64,000 nucleotides of DNA from Verrucomicrobiota bacterium (GCA_016222825.1 JACRQF010000011.1:1-64000); one strand, 5' to 3'; shown: positions 1 to 8,577, counted from the stretch's first letter. Notes: generated from the letters alone by a model not told the origin. Translations and numbers: made by a program.

Positions 1-267
1 AGCGCCGACGTCCGCTACGACAGCATCCGCGGCCGCATCGAGAGCGCGTGGAAGAAGAGCGGCGACAAACTTACCCTCAACGTCACCATCCCCGCGAATA
101 CCACCGCCACCGTCCTCGTGCCTGCCAAGAGCGCCGACACGATCACCGAAAGCAGCAAGCCGCTGGCGAAAGCGCCCGGCGTGAAGTTCCTGCGGATGGA
201 AGGCAACCGCGCCGTGCTGGAGGTGGAGGCGGGGAGCTATCGGTTTAGCTCTGGCGTGAGCCGATGA
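1..267 (+). pseudogene. 3' end of a GH78 alpha-L-rhamnosidase gene (repeat copy 1)
   Basis: Frame 1 is open from the window edge to a TGA at 265-267. It encodes the C-terminal beta-sandwich of a GH78 rhamnosidase: a YDSIRGRIES segment, then LTLNVTIPANTTATVLVP, then VKFLRMEGNRAVLEVEAGSYRF. The 5' part lies outside the window, so this may be the end of an intact gene or another fragment like the ten copies downstream. No frameshift is visible in this copy. It runs directly into block B of the composite repeat. The family assignment rests on recognised motifs. Whether the gene is functional cannot be judged here. Confidence 0.7.
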
Positions 268-500
268 CAGAAGTCAGGGCTTTTGTGCTTGCGCAGGGCG
301 GTTCGATGGCGAGAATGCCGGCGATGAGCACGGCACCGGAAACAAAGACGCTCTCGGCACGAGGCGCACGGGAATTTTCGTCCCGGACCTGCTCACGGCC
401 TGCTTCCAGTCCTGCCGGTCTACGCCCGCAGGACTGGAAGCAGGCCGCAAACCAGCGCCTCACCGCCGGTGGCCTAATGTCAATATTCTATCCCTACGCA
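268..500 (+). repeat. Composite repeat, block B (copy 1) with 19-bp hairpin
   Basis: This roughly 230-bp block follows the rhamnosidase stop and recurs, more or less decayed, after copies 3, 4, 5, 7, 8, 9 and 10. Landmarks are GAAGTCAGGGCTTTTG near 270, ATGGCGAGAATGCC near 306, and a perfect 19-bp inverted repeat at 397-415 and 428-446 with a 12-nt loop. It ends near 498 in a sequence resembling the shared end TTCCTATCCCT, about 90 bp before the next gene. It is probably non-coding. On the minus strand the middle part reads as a short hydrophobic peptide in several copies. Confidence 0.75.
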
Positions 501-585
501 GCCCGGTCGGACTATTAGATTGCGAATCGAGAGGCTTGACAGATCGGCTAGGCGAGAGCATACCTTCGACCGGACGAGTTCAATC

Positions 586-1287
586 ATGAAGAGCAAATTC
601 TTTTCAAAACACGATGTTGCCGGCGACAAGGAGTTCGAGCGAGATGTAGAGGTCACGTTCCAACTAAAAACAGAGATCCTGATGCGCGTGCCGGAGTTTG
701 CTTTCAGGTCAATAGAAGTTCCAACAACGGCGGACAAACAAAAAGTGTATGACGATGCAGCAACAGAACTGGGTGTGCCTCGCGCAAAGCTTGATCACGC
801 GCTGAAGTTCTCTCGGTTTTTCATGCAGGAACTTACTGCAAAAGGTGATGCTTCTGGTGATGATCCAAACGACCTAGCAACCGACTTGACCGACCATTTC
901 AAGCTTCCAGAAGACAAGGCGAAGATTGCAGTGTCGTATTTCAGCAGATTGAAGACGTTGGCTGAAGAGAAGTTGCACCTAACCTTACTGAAGCAGGCAC
1001 ACTCGGAATCGGCTTTGCCCATACTCCGGTCCGTGACGGCACATGTCGATTTTAGGGCGGTGTTTGACGAGACGTATAACTACGATCAAGATGTGTCCAA
1101 GTTCTCACCGAAACTGCTTTGCACAGTTCCGGTTGGTGTTGTGCAGTTGGAGCTTCGTGGAGCACATAATGACGCTGTTTTCATGCAGCTTAGCCGGAGA
1201 TCTTTGCAAGCACTCGTCGACCATTTGGTTGCACTCCAGAAGCAAATGGACATCGCTGAAAGTCAGATGGGGGCGAAGGAGAAATAA
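586..1287 (+). CDS. Unknown protein, first gene of a three-gene operon; weak COMM-like C-terminus
   Basis: A 233-residue soluble protein with no signal peptide. ATG 586 (MKSKFFSKHDV) is preferred over TTG 520 because the upstream codons run into repeat DNA. The middle (about 60-150) looks all-helical. The last 60 residues have a beta strand pair (VPVGVVQLELRG) followed by FMQLSRRSLQALVDHLVALQKQMD, an arrangement that recalls the COMM domain (beta sheet plus C-terminal helix after a helical N-domain). That resemblance is only a visual impression. The stop is 1 nt before the next ATG, so the three genes are probably co-transcribed. The function is unknown. Confidence 0.7.
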   Translation: MKSKFFSKHDVAGDKEFERDVEVTFQLKTEILMRVPEFAFRSIEVPTTADKQKVYDDAATELGVPRAKLDHALKFSRFFMQELTAKGDASGDDPNDLATDLTDHFKLPEDKAKIAVSYFSRLKTLAEEKLHLTLLKQAHSESALPILRSVTAHVDFRAVFDETYNYDQDVSKFSPKLLCTVPVGVVQLELRGAHNDAVFMQLSRRSLQALVDHLVALQKQMDIAESQMGAKEK

Positions 1288-1288
1288 C

Positions 1289-1807
1289 ATGCCGGTCGTG
1301 GCAGAGAAGCGTATCAGAATGCGTTATCCAGTCGAGAAGCGACCTGTTTCTACGACGATTATCCAAACGGATGACCCCGGATATCGGCCAGCCACGGCTG
1401 GTCAAGTCGGTGAAGTGTCGAAGCAGGTTATGCAGTTGACTAAAACGCTTGAGATGCTTTTACCTGATGCGCTCACGATTGAAAATGTTCCCGGTGCGAA
1501 AGACGCGGTTGCATCTGTGACCGAGGCAAAATTCATGAAGTTGGCCGAACAGTGGCGTAGTGAGACTCGAAGGTGCTCAACATTGCTTGAGATGGCAACC
1601 CATCCAGCTTACCAACAAATAATCGGTATGGGACATACAGTCGTGCCGTATTTGCTTAAGGACCTCGCGAAGAAGCCCGAGCACTGGTTCTGGGCGTTGA
1701 AAGCCATTACCGCAGAAGATCCCGTGCCCGAAGCCGATCGAGGCAATCTTGAAAGAATGACTCAGGGCTGGTTGATTTGGGGTGCGCGGAATGGCTACGA
1801 GTTTTGA
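1289..1807 (+). CDS. Conserved hypothetical protein, operon partner of the DUF7689-like gene
   Basis: 172 residues; ATG 1289 is preceded by GGAG about 8 nt upstream. The N-terminal third is poorly structured. The C-terminal half (about 90-172) has the pattern FMKLAEQWRSETRRCS, HPAYQQIIGMG, VPYLLKDL, WFWALKAIT and WLIWGARNGY. I recognise this as a recurring uncharacterised bacterial domain, probably helical, but I know no function for it. The stop overlaps the next gene's start by 17 nt, giving strong translational coupling. Conserved pairing with a possible cysteine-peptidase-fold protein would fit a toxin/antidote or modification pair, which is speculation. Confidence 0.75.
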   Translation: MPVVAEKRIRMRYPVEKRPVSTTIIQTDDPGYRPATAGQVGEVSKQVMQLTKTLEMLLPDALTIENVPGAKDAVASVTEAKFMKLAEQWRSETRRCSTLLEMATHPAYQQIIGMGHTVVPYLLKDLAKKPEHWFWALKAITAEDPVPEADRGNLERMTQGWLIWGARNGYEF

Positions 1808-2246
1808 CCCTTATTCTGATCCGACCCTGACCATCGATTTTCCGGGGTTGGCTTCAACTGACCATGCAATCACCAGTCCTGTTGATGCTAAGTATAATTG
1901 TATCGCTTGGGCAGCAGGTGATGACAGCAGGTGGTGGGAGCCGGACCCGATGGGTATTTGCTATTGGCCACCGTCTGCAGCACGTCAATACACACTTGAT
2001 GCATACCAGCAGGCATTTGAAAGCCGGGGCTACCGCAAGCCCGACGATGAGGCTAGCGAACAGGGTTTGGACAAGGTCGCCATTTACGCCAAGGGAACTG
2101 AACCAAAACATGCGTGCCGTCAGATAGACACCTCGATGTGGACAAGCAAACTCGGTCGAGGTGTTGACATGCGTCACGAGCTTCACGCATTAGCTGGCGA
2201 TATTTATGGCACGGTTGCACGTCTTTTGATACGCGAAAGCTCGTAA
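1791..2246 (+). CDS. DUF7689-like protein with Cys/His pair suggestive of a papain/NlpC-like fold
   Basis: 151 residues from ATG 1791, which overlaps the previous gene; GTG 1782 is an in-frame alternative. The family pattern is visible: FPGL near 17, ITSPVDAKYNCIAWAAGD (27-44), a Trp-rich WWEPDPMG (48-55), KVAIYAK, KHACRQ (106-111) and WTSKLGRGVDMRHE. A cysteine at the start of a helix (Cys37) and a later histidine (His107) resemble the catalytic pair of NlpC/P60 or LRAT-type proteins. The fold is inferred from this spacing and not established. No signal peptide, so it acts in the cytoplasm. Confidence 0.7.
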   Translation: MATSFDPYSDPTLTIDFPGLASTDHAITSPVDAKYNCIAWAAGDDSRWWEPDPMGICYWPPSAARQYTLDAYQQAFESRGYRKPDDEASEQGLDKVAIYAKGTEPKHACRQIDTSMWTSKLGRGVDMRHELHALAGDIYGTVARLLIRESS

Positions 2247-2370
2247 AACGCCGCCTTTCAGGCTATGCAATCGTCACTAGCCGTTCGCTTCGGGGTCAAC
2301 TCACGAGGGCGTGTTGCCCAAATCGAGGCGGATGTGGAACTCGCGAGCCGTCGCGGTGTTTGAAATCATC
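2247..2370. other. Short intergenic stretch before repeat copy 2
   Basis: I see no gene, clear hairpin or promoter here. A short open segment ending near 2362 (IEADVELASRRGV then stop) could be the tail of a lost gene but is too short to assign. Confidence 0.4.
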
Positions 2371-3048
2371 GGGGTCACATCCCCACAAATAGCATTTGGA
2401 TAATGGGTGGAACATCGAGGCGCGCGACAACCATCTCTCCACCGGCTTCATCGGCACCAAGGACCTGATGCTGGCGCTGGCGAAGATCGGCCGCAACCCC
2501 GACACAAGCCTCGGGGCGGGCGATGTCGCCTGCCGGCTCATCCACAACGACACGTTCCCGTCGTGGCGGCTCTCTCCATCAAACACAGCGCCACCAGCAT
2601 CTGGGAGCGATGGAACGGCTGGACGCCCGAGACCGGCTTCGGCGATCCCGGCATGAACAGCTTCGCCCACTACAGCTTCGGCGCGGTCTATCAATGGATG
2701 GTCGAGAACATCGGCGGCATCCGCAACGACGCCCCCGCCTACAAGAAGATCGTCATCGCGCCAACGCCCGGCGGCAAGCTGACGAACGCCGACGTCCGCT
2801 ACGACAGCATCCGCGGCCGCATCGAGAGCGCGTGGAAGAAGAGCGGCGGCAAACTCACCCTCAACGTCACCATCCCCGCGAACACCGCCGCGACCGTCCT
2901 CGTGCCCGCCAAGAGCGCCGACGCGATCACCGAGAGCGGCAAGCCGCTGGCGAAAGCGCCCGGCGTGAAGTTCCTGCGGATGGAAGGCGACCGCGCCGTG
3001 CTGGAGGTGGAGGCGGGGAATTACAAGTTTGAAACGAGGGCCGAATAG
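2371..3048 (+). pseudogene. Rhamnosidase-tail repeat, longest copy (copy 2)
   Basis: This is the reference copy. It starts with the leader GGGGTCACATCCCC (2371-2384), joins GH78 sequence at IEARDNHLSTGFIGTKDL, and continues through WERWNGWTPETGFGDPGMNSF, VRYDSIRGRIES and VTIPANTAATVLVP to a TAG at 3046-3048. A +2 frameshift at about 2566-2576 separates the first part from the rest. A 24-bp insertion at 2498-2521 encodes PDTSLGAG, which GH78 proteins normally lack. Unlike other copies it ends in NYKFETRAE with no block B and is followed at once by the PIN gene. Confidence 0.85.
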
Positions 3049-3066
3049 CGTTAAGAGAAAACGTTG

Positions 3067-3525
3067 ATGAGCAAACACGTCCAGCGTATCTATGTGGACA
3101 CCTCCGTTATTGGTGGATGCTGCGATGAGGAGTTTGCCGCCGAAAGCCGGCAATTGCTGGACTTGGTGGCGAATGGGAATGTGATTCTGCTGATCTCAGA
3201 TTTGATGACCGCAGAACTGCTGACAGCGCCCCTGCCAGTGCAACGCGTTATTGTCGCCATCCCGCCTGCCGGAGTCGAAGAAGTCCGCGCTTCCGACGAA
3301 TCGCGGGCGTTACGCGACGCCTATCTGGCCGCGGGCGTTGTCGGGCCGGCTCACATTAACGACGCCCATCACGTTGCGCTTGCCACCGTCGCACGAGCGG
3401 ACATGATAGTGAGTTGGAACTTCAAACACATCGTGCATTACGACAAGATTCGCGGCTTCAACGCCGTCAATCTGCGGGAAGGCTATGGCGCCATCGCCAT
3501 CTACTCCCCGCTGGAGGTTGTCTGA
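3067..3525 (+). CDS. PIN-domain protein, probable type II toxin (VapC-like)
   Basis: 152 residues from ATG 3067 (TTG 3064 also in frame). PIN-fold acidic residues are visible: Asp11 in YVDTSVIGG, Glu50 in TAELL and Asp99 in INDAHH, with Asn118 in SWNFKH close to the usual fourth position. PIN proteins are Mg-dependent ribonucleases, and in VapC toxins they cleave tRNA or rRNA. The stop overlaps the next ATG by 1 nt, so the downstream small protein is the likely antidote. The order toxin first, antidote second is less common than VapBC but known for PIN modules. The gene sits between repeat copies 2 and 3. Confidence 0.85.
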   Translation: MSKHVQRIYVDTSVIGGCCDEEFAAESRQLLDLVANGNVILLISDLMTAELLTAPLPVQRVIVAIPPAGVEEVRASDESRALRDAYLAAGVVGPAHINDAHHVALATVARADMIVSWNFKHIVHYDKIRGFNAVNLREGYGAIAIYSPLEVV

Positions 3526-3755
3526 TGAAAAAGGCGAAGCGATTCGATTGCGTCCAGATGAAGAACGACATCCAGGCCGCGATGCTCAAAAAGTATCGTG
3601 GCATGACAGATGACGAAATCCAATCCGACATCGAGCGTCAACTGGCCACTTCCGATTCGCCTGTGGCGAAATTATGGCGGCAGGCCGCTCCCCAAGCCGA
3701 ACCCGCCAAAGTTGCCGAAGCGCCCGCCAAATACATCACACGGCGCAGGAAGTAA
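3525..3755 (+). CDS. Small protein coupled to the PIN gene, putative antitoxin
   Basis: 76 residues; ATG 3525 shares one base with the PIN stop. The sequence is basic at both ends (MKKAKRFDC, ITRRRK) with a short helical middle (MKNDIQAAMLKKYRGMTDDEIQSDI). No ribbon-helix-helix or AbrB motif is obvious. The role as antitoxin is inferred only from size, charge and coupling. The stop is about 8 nt before the start of repeat copy 3. Confidence 0.6.
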   Translation: MKKAKRFDCVQMKNDIQAAMLKKYRGMTDDEIQSDIERQLATSDSPVAKLWRQAAPQAEPAKVAEAPAKYITRRRK

Positions 3756-3762
3756 CCATGTG

Positions 3763-4142
3763 CGCCACCGTCCTCGTGCCCGCCAAGAGCGCCGACGCGA
3801 TCACCGAGAGCGGCAAGCCGTTGTCGAAAGCGCCCGGCGTGAAGTTCCTGCGAATGGACGGCGACCGTCCGGTGCTAGAGGTGGAGGCGGGAAGCTACAG
3901 GTTTGCCTCTGGCATGGGGCGATCGCGCTGACGAAGTCGGATTCTGTGCTTGCGCCGGGCCGTCGACTGGCGACAATGCCGCGCAAATCACTGATGAACA
4001 CGACAAACACAACGCTGCAGCCGGCGCAACGCGTCAGGCGTGGATCTTCGTTCAGGGGGTCTCCCCGGGCTGCTCACTCTCTGGCGGGTGTTGCACGTCC
4101 GGTCGTTGTGCAGGTTGCTAAAACAGAATTCCTATCCCTTAT
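3763..4142 (+). repeat. Composite repeat copy 3 (rhamnosidase tail plus block B)
   Basis: Bases 3763-3931 encode only the last part of the GH78 tail, from ATVLVPAKSADAITESGK to the terminal stop. Block B follows (GAAGTCGGATTCTGTG, a GACAATGCCGCGC landmark) and ends near 4142 with TTCCTATCCCT. The 5' edge lies about 8 nt after the stop of the putative antitoxin. The 3' edge overlaps the first codons of the Sel1 gene, so part of that signal peptide is written in repeat sequence. Confidence 0.75.
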
Positions 4143-5214
4143 CAATTTATTCCTCTGCGTCACAGTTCTGGCCGTCACCGGTTTCATTTCACCGTGCTTT
4201 TCGGCAGACTCGACTTCCGAATGGACGTCATCCTCCATAGACGACGTGAGGACGGCCGCTGACGGTGGCAATGCCAGTGCCCAATGGTATCTCGGATATT
4301 GTTACTGCATGGGTCACAAAGTGGCCAAAGATTGGGATGCCGCAACCATGTGGTTTCGCAAGTCCGCCGATCGAGGGAACAAGTTTGGCCAAAACGATCT
4401 CGGCACCTGCTATTACACCGGCCAAGGAGTAGAGAAGAACCTCAAGGCAGCCATCACGTGGTATACTGCTGCCGCGAATAACGGACATCCGGCAGCAGCA
4501 TATTCCTTAGGCTGGTTGGCCGAAGAGGCAGGGGACATTGCAGTAGCTAGACAGTGGTATGATCTAGCACTGAAACATGGTCATCCAACCGCGGCGGCGA
4601 AACTCCAATCACTTCAGGGGCAGCCCGCCGGGACTTCCAGTGTGCCCGTCGCTAAGACACTGCATGCAACCGCTTCCGACTCTACGCTGACGGCACGAAC
4701 TAAATCTGTCCCATCATCACCAACTGGAACCTCGGCAGTGCCGTCGTCTTGGTGGAGTGAGGTCAATGATCTCCTCAAAGGCCAATACACAGTTTGCGGC
4801 CTCACATGTTCGAGGCGGATGTTAATGTATAGTGTGGCCATAACGGTTCTTGTTTCAGTTATCTTGCTGCTATATTTGGCGGCCAAGACAAAGTTGCTAT
4901 GTGCTCTCCATTTGCATCGTTGGAGCTACTGCACTTGCCTTCGTTGTGGCCGGAGACGAAATGAGCATCACAGTTTGTTTTACGACTGCAATGAATGCAG
5001 TATTTGTAAAGGACAGACCTATACAGACAATCACAAATATGTCAGAGGGGTTTGCACTCGTTGCTACAAGAAGGAAATCAAAGTCAAGGCACCGGAGTCG
5101 CAAAGAGAAATGGAAGCGCGGTGGAAGCGCGAGGATGAGGAACGCGAACGTATAAACGACCATCTGAGACAAAGGGATTGGCAGGAGTATGGGTTTAAGG
5201 ATGACGCTCCTTGA
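4108..5214 (+). CDS. Sel1-repeat protein with one membrane span and a C-terminal cysteine-rich tail
   Basis: About 368 residues if started at GTG 4108; in-frame ATGs at 3976 and 3994 lie inside the repeat, so the start is uncertain. Order: signal peptide (FLSLINLFLCVTVLAVTG, cleaved near FSADS), three to four Sel1-like repeats (ASAQWYLGYCYCMGHKVAKD, KFGQNDLGTCYYTGQGVEKN, AAAYSLGWLAEEAGD), a Ser/Thr-rich linker, a membrane span (YSVAITVLVSVILLLYLAA), then CxxC/His pairs (CTCLRCGRRR, CNECSICKG, VCTRCYKK) and a charged tail. The layout suggests an exported Sel1 domain and a cytosolic zinc-binding tail. Sel1 repeats usually mediate protein contacts; the specific role is unknown. Confidence 0.75.
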   Translation: MQVAKTEFLSLINLFLCVTVLAVTGFISPCFSADSTSEWTSSSIDDVRTAADGGNASAQWYLGYCYCMGHKVAKDWDAATMWFRKSADRGNKFGQNDLGTCYYTGQGVEKNLKAAITWYTAAANNGHPAAAYSLGWLAEEAGDIAVARQWYDLALKHGHPTAAAKLQSLQGQPAGTSSVPVAKTLHATASDSTLTARTKSVPSSPTGTSAVPSSWWSEVNDLLKGQYTVCGLTCSRRMLMYSVAITVLVSVILLLYLAAKTKLLCALHLHRWSYCTCLRCGRRRNEHHSLFYDCNECSICKGQTYTDNHKYVRGVCTRCYKKEIKVKAPESQREMEARWKREDEERERINDHLRQRDWQEYGFKDDAP

Positions 5215-5334
5215 TGAATACACCCGCTAGCGCCATGTGCTGTGGGCGGACCGATCCCTGCGAGCGGCTGATGTGCTGAGCTGGCTACAGAAGACCACCG
5301 AAGTCCATGGATCCCCAGCCTACATTGGGTCATT

Positions 5335-5740
5335 GGGGTCACATCCCCACAAACAACATTTGATAATCGGTAGAACATCGAGGCGCGCAACGGCCATCTC
5401 TCCACCGGCTTCATCGGCACCAAGAACCTGATGCTGGCGCTGGCGAAGGTCGGCCGCAACCTCGACACAGGCCTCGGGGCGGGCGACGTCGCCTACCGGC
5501 TCATCCACAACGACACGTTCCCGTCATGGTGGCTCTCTCCAGCAAACACGGCGCCACGGTTGCATCATCACGCGACAATCCAAAGTCGGTCTTCACCAAG
5601 AGCCATCCCAATCTCGCGACAGGCCCGCTGGTGTTTTTGGAGAGTTTTCTGATTGCGTCGGCTAGTCGGATGGCCAGAATGCCGCCCAGAATGAACACGA
5701 CGACGGCGATCTTCCGGTCAGGCCGGGCAGAAACATCGAG
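5335..5740 (+). repeat. Composite repeat copy 4
   Basis: The leader GGGGTCACATCCCC begins at 5335. GH78 sequence follows to about 5568 with the 24-bp PDTGLGAG insertion and the same altered TGGTGGCTCTCTCC frameshift region as copy 2. After about 80 bp of unrelated sequence, a short block B remnant (CTGATTGCGTCGG, CAGAATGCCGCCC) runs to near 5740, about 10 nt before the next ATG. The preceding 5215-5334 holds nothing I recognise. Confidence 0.8.
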
Positions 5741-5750
5741 TTGGCAAATC

Positions 5751-8447
5751 ATGACTGTGAGAACTCGCGCGATCTGTCTGATTCTCTGGACCGTTGCGAT
5801 GGCTGCGGTTGCAGCCGACGTGAGCGACGATGTCGTGGGCTGGTGGAAGTTCGATGCGTTGGACGAGAAGGACTATTTGCTCGCCGATGCGACCGGCAGA
5901 GCTACCGGCGCGCTGCAGGCGCAGGACATCGGCCAGAAGGCGAACTTTCTCAAGAAAGGGCTTTTCGGAAGCGGCGGGCTTTTCAATCGTGGCAAGTGGC
6001 GCGTGGTCGTGAAACATCACGAGCATCTGTCGCTTACAGATGATTTCTCCATCGAGTGCGTGATCAAGCCGTTCGACTGCACGTCGTATCGAACGATTCT
6101 CTGGAAAGGTTCGCGGAAGGTCCAGCCGCCGGCCATCAACTACTACCTCGGCCTGCGCAACGGCAGGGTCGAGTTTAAGTGGATGTCGAAGGAAGGCCAG
6201 TGGCGCGCGTGCGTCACGCGGCACATCGAGATCAAGCCGCAGTATTGGTATCACCTCCTGGTTCGCCACAGCGGAGGGAAGACCGAAGTGTTCGTCAACG
6301 GCCGGCAGGACGAAGTTGCTTCGCCTGCCGATGTGCGTGGCGAAGCGGCGGCACTTTGGCCGAACTCGTTCGACCTGATTTTCGGCGAGGGCGCCATGAC
6401 CGGCGGTGGCAGCGGCTATTCGTTCGACGGCCTCATCGACGAAATCAAGATCACGCGCGGCCAAGTGGCGCCGTTGAGCGAAACGAGGCGGACGGATTTG
6501 TTCCTGCGGATGAATCGGGAACAGTGCGAGACTCTTTCGTCGCGTCACGCGGCTCTCTCAAAGCGAGTGCGTGAGTTGTCGGTGTTGCTCCCGGAGACAG
6601 ATGGGAAGGACGTGCAAGCCGAAGCTGAACGAAGATTGGCTGAGTTGGAAAAACTGCACAAGCAGCAGCAAGGGCGCTTCTTCGTAAGAGACAGCGCGCA
6701 AACGGCGGCTCAATCCGCGCAGGAAGCAGAGCGGCAGCACGAAGAACTCGACCGTCATCTTGCGGCGTTCGAAGACGCTAAAGCGCAGCTTCTGCATTTG
6801 CTGGAGTCGCAGGTTGAGCGTTCGCGCTACGGCCGGTCGTTTGCGGGCGGAAAAGCTTTTGCTGTCACGACGCTGCCTGACTGCCAGCGGTTGGTGAAAA
6901 AGAAGTGCTTCATCAACGACCTGTCGGCGTTGCGTGACGAGATATCGCTCAGCGCCGCCGGCAACGAACGCGAGAGTTTTCAGATTTATCTCATCGGCCA
7001 TCCGCAGAACTCCTGCAAAGACATCCGCGTCGAGCTTTCCGACCTGCGACACGAGCGCGGCACCGCCATTATCCCGAAGCGGAACCTGGAGTGGGGCGTC
7101 GTCGAGTGCATCGAAACCGAGCCGCCGGACATTCTGGTGGATTTTGTTGGGCCGGTGCCCGATGTGATTTTCGACGACCGCGAGACCGCCGAAGTCGCGG
7201 CAGGCGATTTCACGCCAATCCACGTTCGGATTTTTGTGCCGCCGAAAACGCCGCCGGGCCGCTACACGGGCACCGTGCGTTTGATGGCGGGAAACTTCAC
7301 CAAGGCCGTCGCCGTTCACCTCACCGTCTTCGGCTTCGATTTGCCGGCGAAGAACAGCTTGAAGATCGGTTTCAACTTCTCAGAAGAACAGCGCTACAAA
7401 CGCTGGTATGGCTTGCAGCAAATCGAGGAGCGGCGCAGCCTCGCGATTTACGAATTCCTCCAGAAGTATCGGATTCCGCCGACGGACAAATACTCCGGGC
7501 TCGATATCTACCCGAAACCCGAGTTCCTCGGGACGCTCCGCGAGGGCGGGCTCGATTTCGTCAGCTTGAAGTATTTCAACGCGCAGAAACCGGTGACTGA
7601 CGCGGACATCGAAAAAGCCGTGGCTTATTACCGCGACATCGTCGCCCAACTCAAAGCGCTCGGCTGCTTCGATGCCGCTTACCTCCACTCCTACGATGAA
7701 CTGGCCGTGCATCGTTATCTCTACGACCTCGGCAACGTCAGCAAAGTCATGCGTCGCTTCAGGCACGAGTTCCCGGACCTGAAGTTCATCCAGTCGTCTT
7801 ATCCGGTGAAGGACCTCGCGGACCTTGACGTGTGGAATGTCTGGATGATCCCGTTCAACTATTTCGCCACCGAACGCGCCGGCATTGAGGCGGAGGCGCG
7901 CAAGCCTGGCCGCGAGATCTGGTGGTATGTGGCTGACGGTGCGCCGCCTTTTCCCGGTTTCAACCTCGACTGCCCGCTGTTCGATTGCCGCGTGATCATG
8001 ACGCTCAGCTACAAATACAAGGTCGCCGGCATCAACTACTGGTGCATCAACCGCGAATGGACCACCAACGAATCGGAGAAAGTTCGGTGGCCGCAGACGC
8101 GGTGGAAGCCGTATTTCCTGAACATCAACACCGGCAAGCGAAACCTGAAGAACGGCGAGGGCAACTTCGTCTATCCCGGCCCCGACGGCCGGCTCTATGC
8201 ATCGCTGCGTTTGGAGAACATCCGCGACGGCATCGAGGACTACGAATACTTTGTGCTCCTCAAGAAGAAACTCGCTTCCTATTGCAAGTCGCCGCATCCA
8301 GACCCGGCCCGCATCCGTAAGATCGAGGCGTTGCTGGCAATCCCGAACGATGTGGCAGCGGCCATCAACGATTATTCGCTGGACCCTTCAAGATTGCTTC
8401 GGTTGAGAGAGGAAGTGGCGCGCGCCATCGAAACGCTGGCGCAGTGA
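5751..8447 (+). CDS. Secreted LamG + DUF4091 (GH123-like) protein
   Basis: 898 residues from ATG 5751, chosen because MTVRTRAICLILWTVAMAAVA is a good signal peptide. Residues about 30-235 form a LamG/concanavalin-like lectin domain (VVGWWKFD, FSIECVIKPFD, WYHLLVRHSGGKTEVFVNG, IDEIKITRG). A charged coiled coil spans about 260-370. The C-terminal half is DUF4091/GH123-like: a beta domain (ESFQIYLI), a TIM barrel with Asp649-Glu650 in HSYDELAVHRY matching the GH123 Asp-Glu pair, and the hallmark RDGIEDYEYFVLL near 826-838. GH123 enzymes release N-acetylgalactosamine; DUF4091 substrates are broader, so the glycan here is unknown. Confidence 0.88.
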   Translation: MTVRTRAICLILWTVAMAAVAADVSDDVVGWWKFDALDEKDYLLADATGRATGALQAQDIGQKANFLKKGLFGSGGLFNRGKWRVVVKHHEHLSLTDDFSIECVIKPFDCTSYRTILWKGSRKVQPPAINYYLGLRNGRVEFKWMSKEGQWRACVTRHIEIKPQYWYHLLVRHSGGKTEVFVNGRQDEVASPADVRGEAAALWPNSFDLIFGEGAMTGGGSGYSFDGLIDEIKITRGQVAPLSETRRTDLFLRMNREQCETLSSRHAALSKRVRELSVLLPETDGKDVQAEAERRLAELEKLHKQQQGRFFVRDSAQTAAQSAQEAERQHEELDRHLAAFEDAKAQLLHLLESQVERSRYGRSFAGGKAFAVTTLPDCQRLVKKKCFINDLSALRDEISLSAAGNERESFQIYLIGHPQNSCKDIRVELSDLRHERGTAIIPKRNLEWGVVECIETEPPDILVDFVGPVPDVIFDDRETAEVAAGDFTPIHVRIFVPPKTPPGRYTGTVRLMAGNFTKAVAVHLTVFGFDLPAKNSLKIGFNFSEEQRYKRWYGLQQIEERRSLAIYEFLQKYRIPPTDKYSGLDIYPKPEFLGTLREGGLDFVSLKYFNAQKPVTDADIEKAVAYYRDIVAQLKALGCFDAAYLHSYDELAVHRYLYDLGNVSKVMRRFRHEFPDLKFIQSSYPVKDLADLDVWNVWMIPFNYFATERAGIEAEARKPGREIWWYVADGAPPFPGFNLDCPLFDCRVIMTLSYKYKVAGINYWCINREWTTNESEKVRWPQTRWKPYFLNINTGKRNLKNGEGNFVYPGPDGRLYASLRLENIRDGIEDYEYFVLLKKKLASYCKSPHPDPARIRKIEALLAIPNDVAAAINDYSLDPSRLLRLREEVARAIETLAQ

Positions 8448-8449
8448 TT

Positions 8450-8577
8450 CTACCGCCCCAAGGTCTTCCGCAGCATTGGTTCGAAGGCATCAGCCTTGCG
8501 CATGAAGCCGAGATCGCTTGGATGAGAAGCGTCGGTTGCGTCTTCGGCGTCGTCGCCGAGGAGGCCGTCGCACATCA
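8450..8577 (-). pseudogene. C-terminal remnant of an SGNH/GDSL hydrolase
   Basis: Read on the minus strand, this stretch ends with VPGLMCDGLLGDDAEDATD, then ASHPSDLGFMRKADAFEPML and a short RKTLGR tail before a stop at 8450-8452. DxxHP followed by DLGF is the C-terminal block carrying the catalytic Asp and His of SGNH hydrolases. The rest of the gene is missing: it is cut where repeat copy 5 begins. It lies tail to tail with the DUF4091 gene, 2 nt apart. This shows a gene lost at a repeat junction. Confidence 0.6.
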
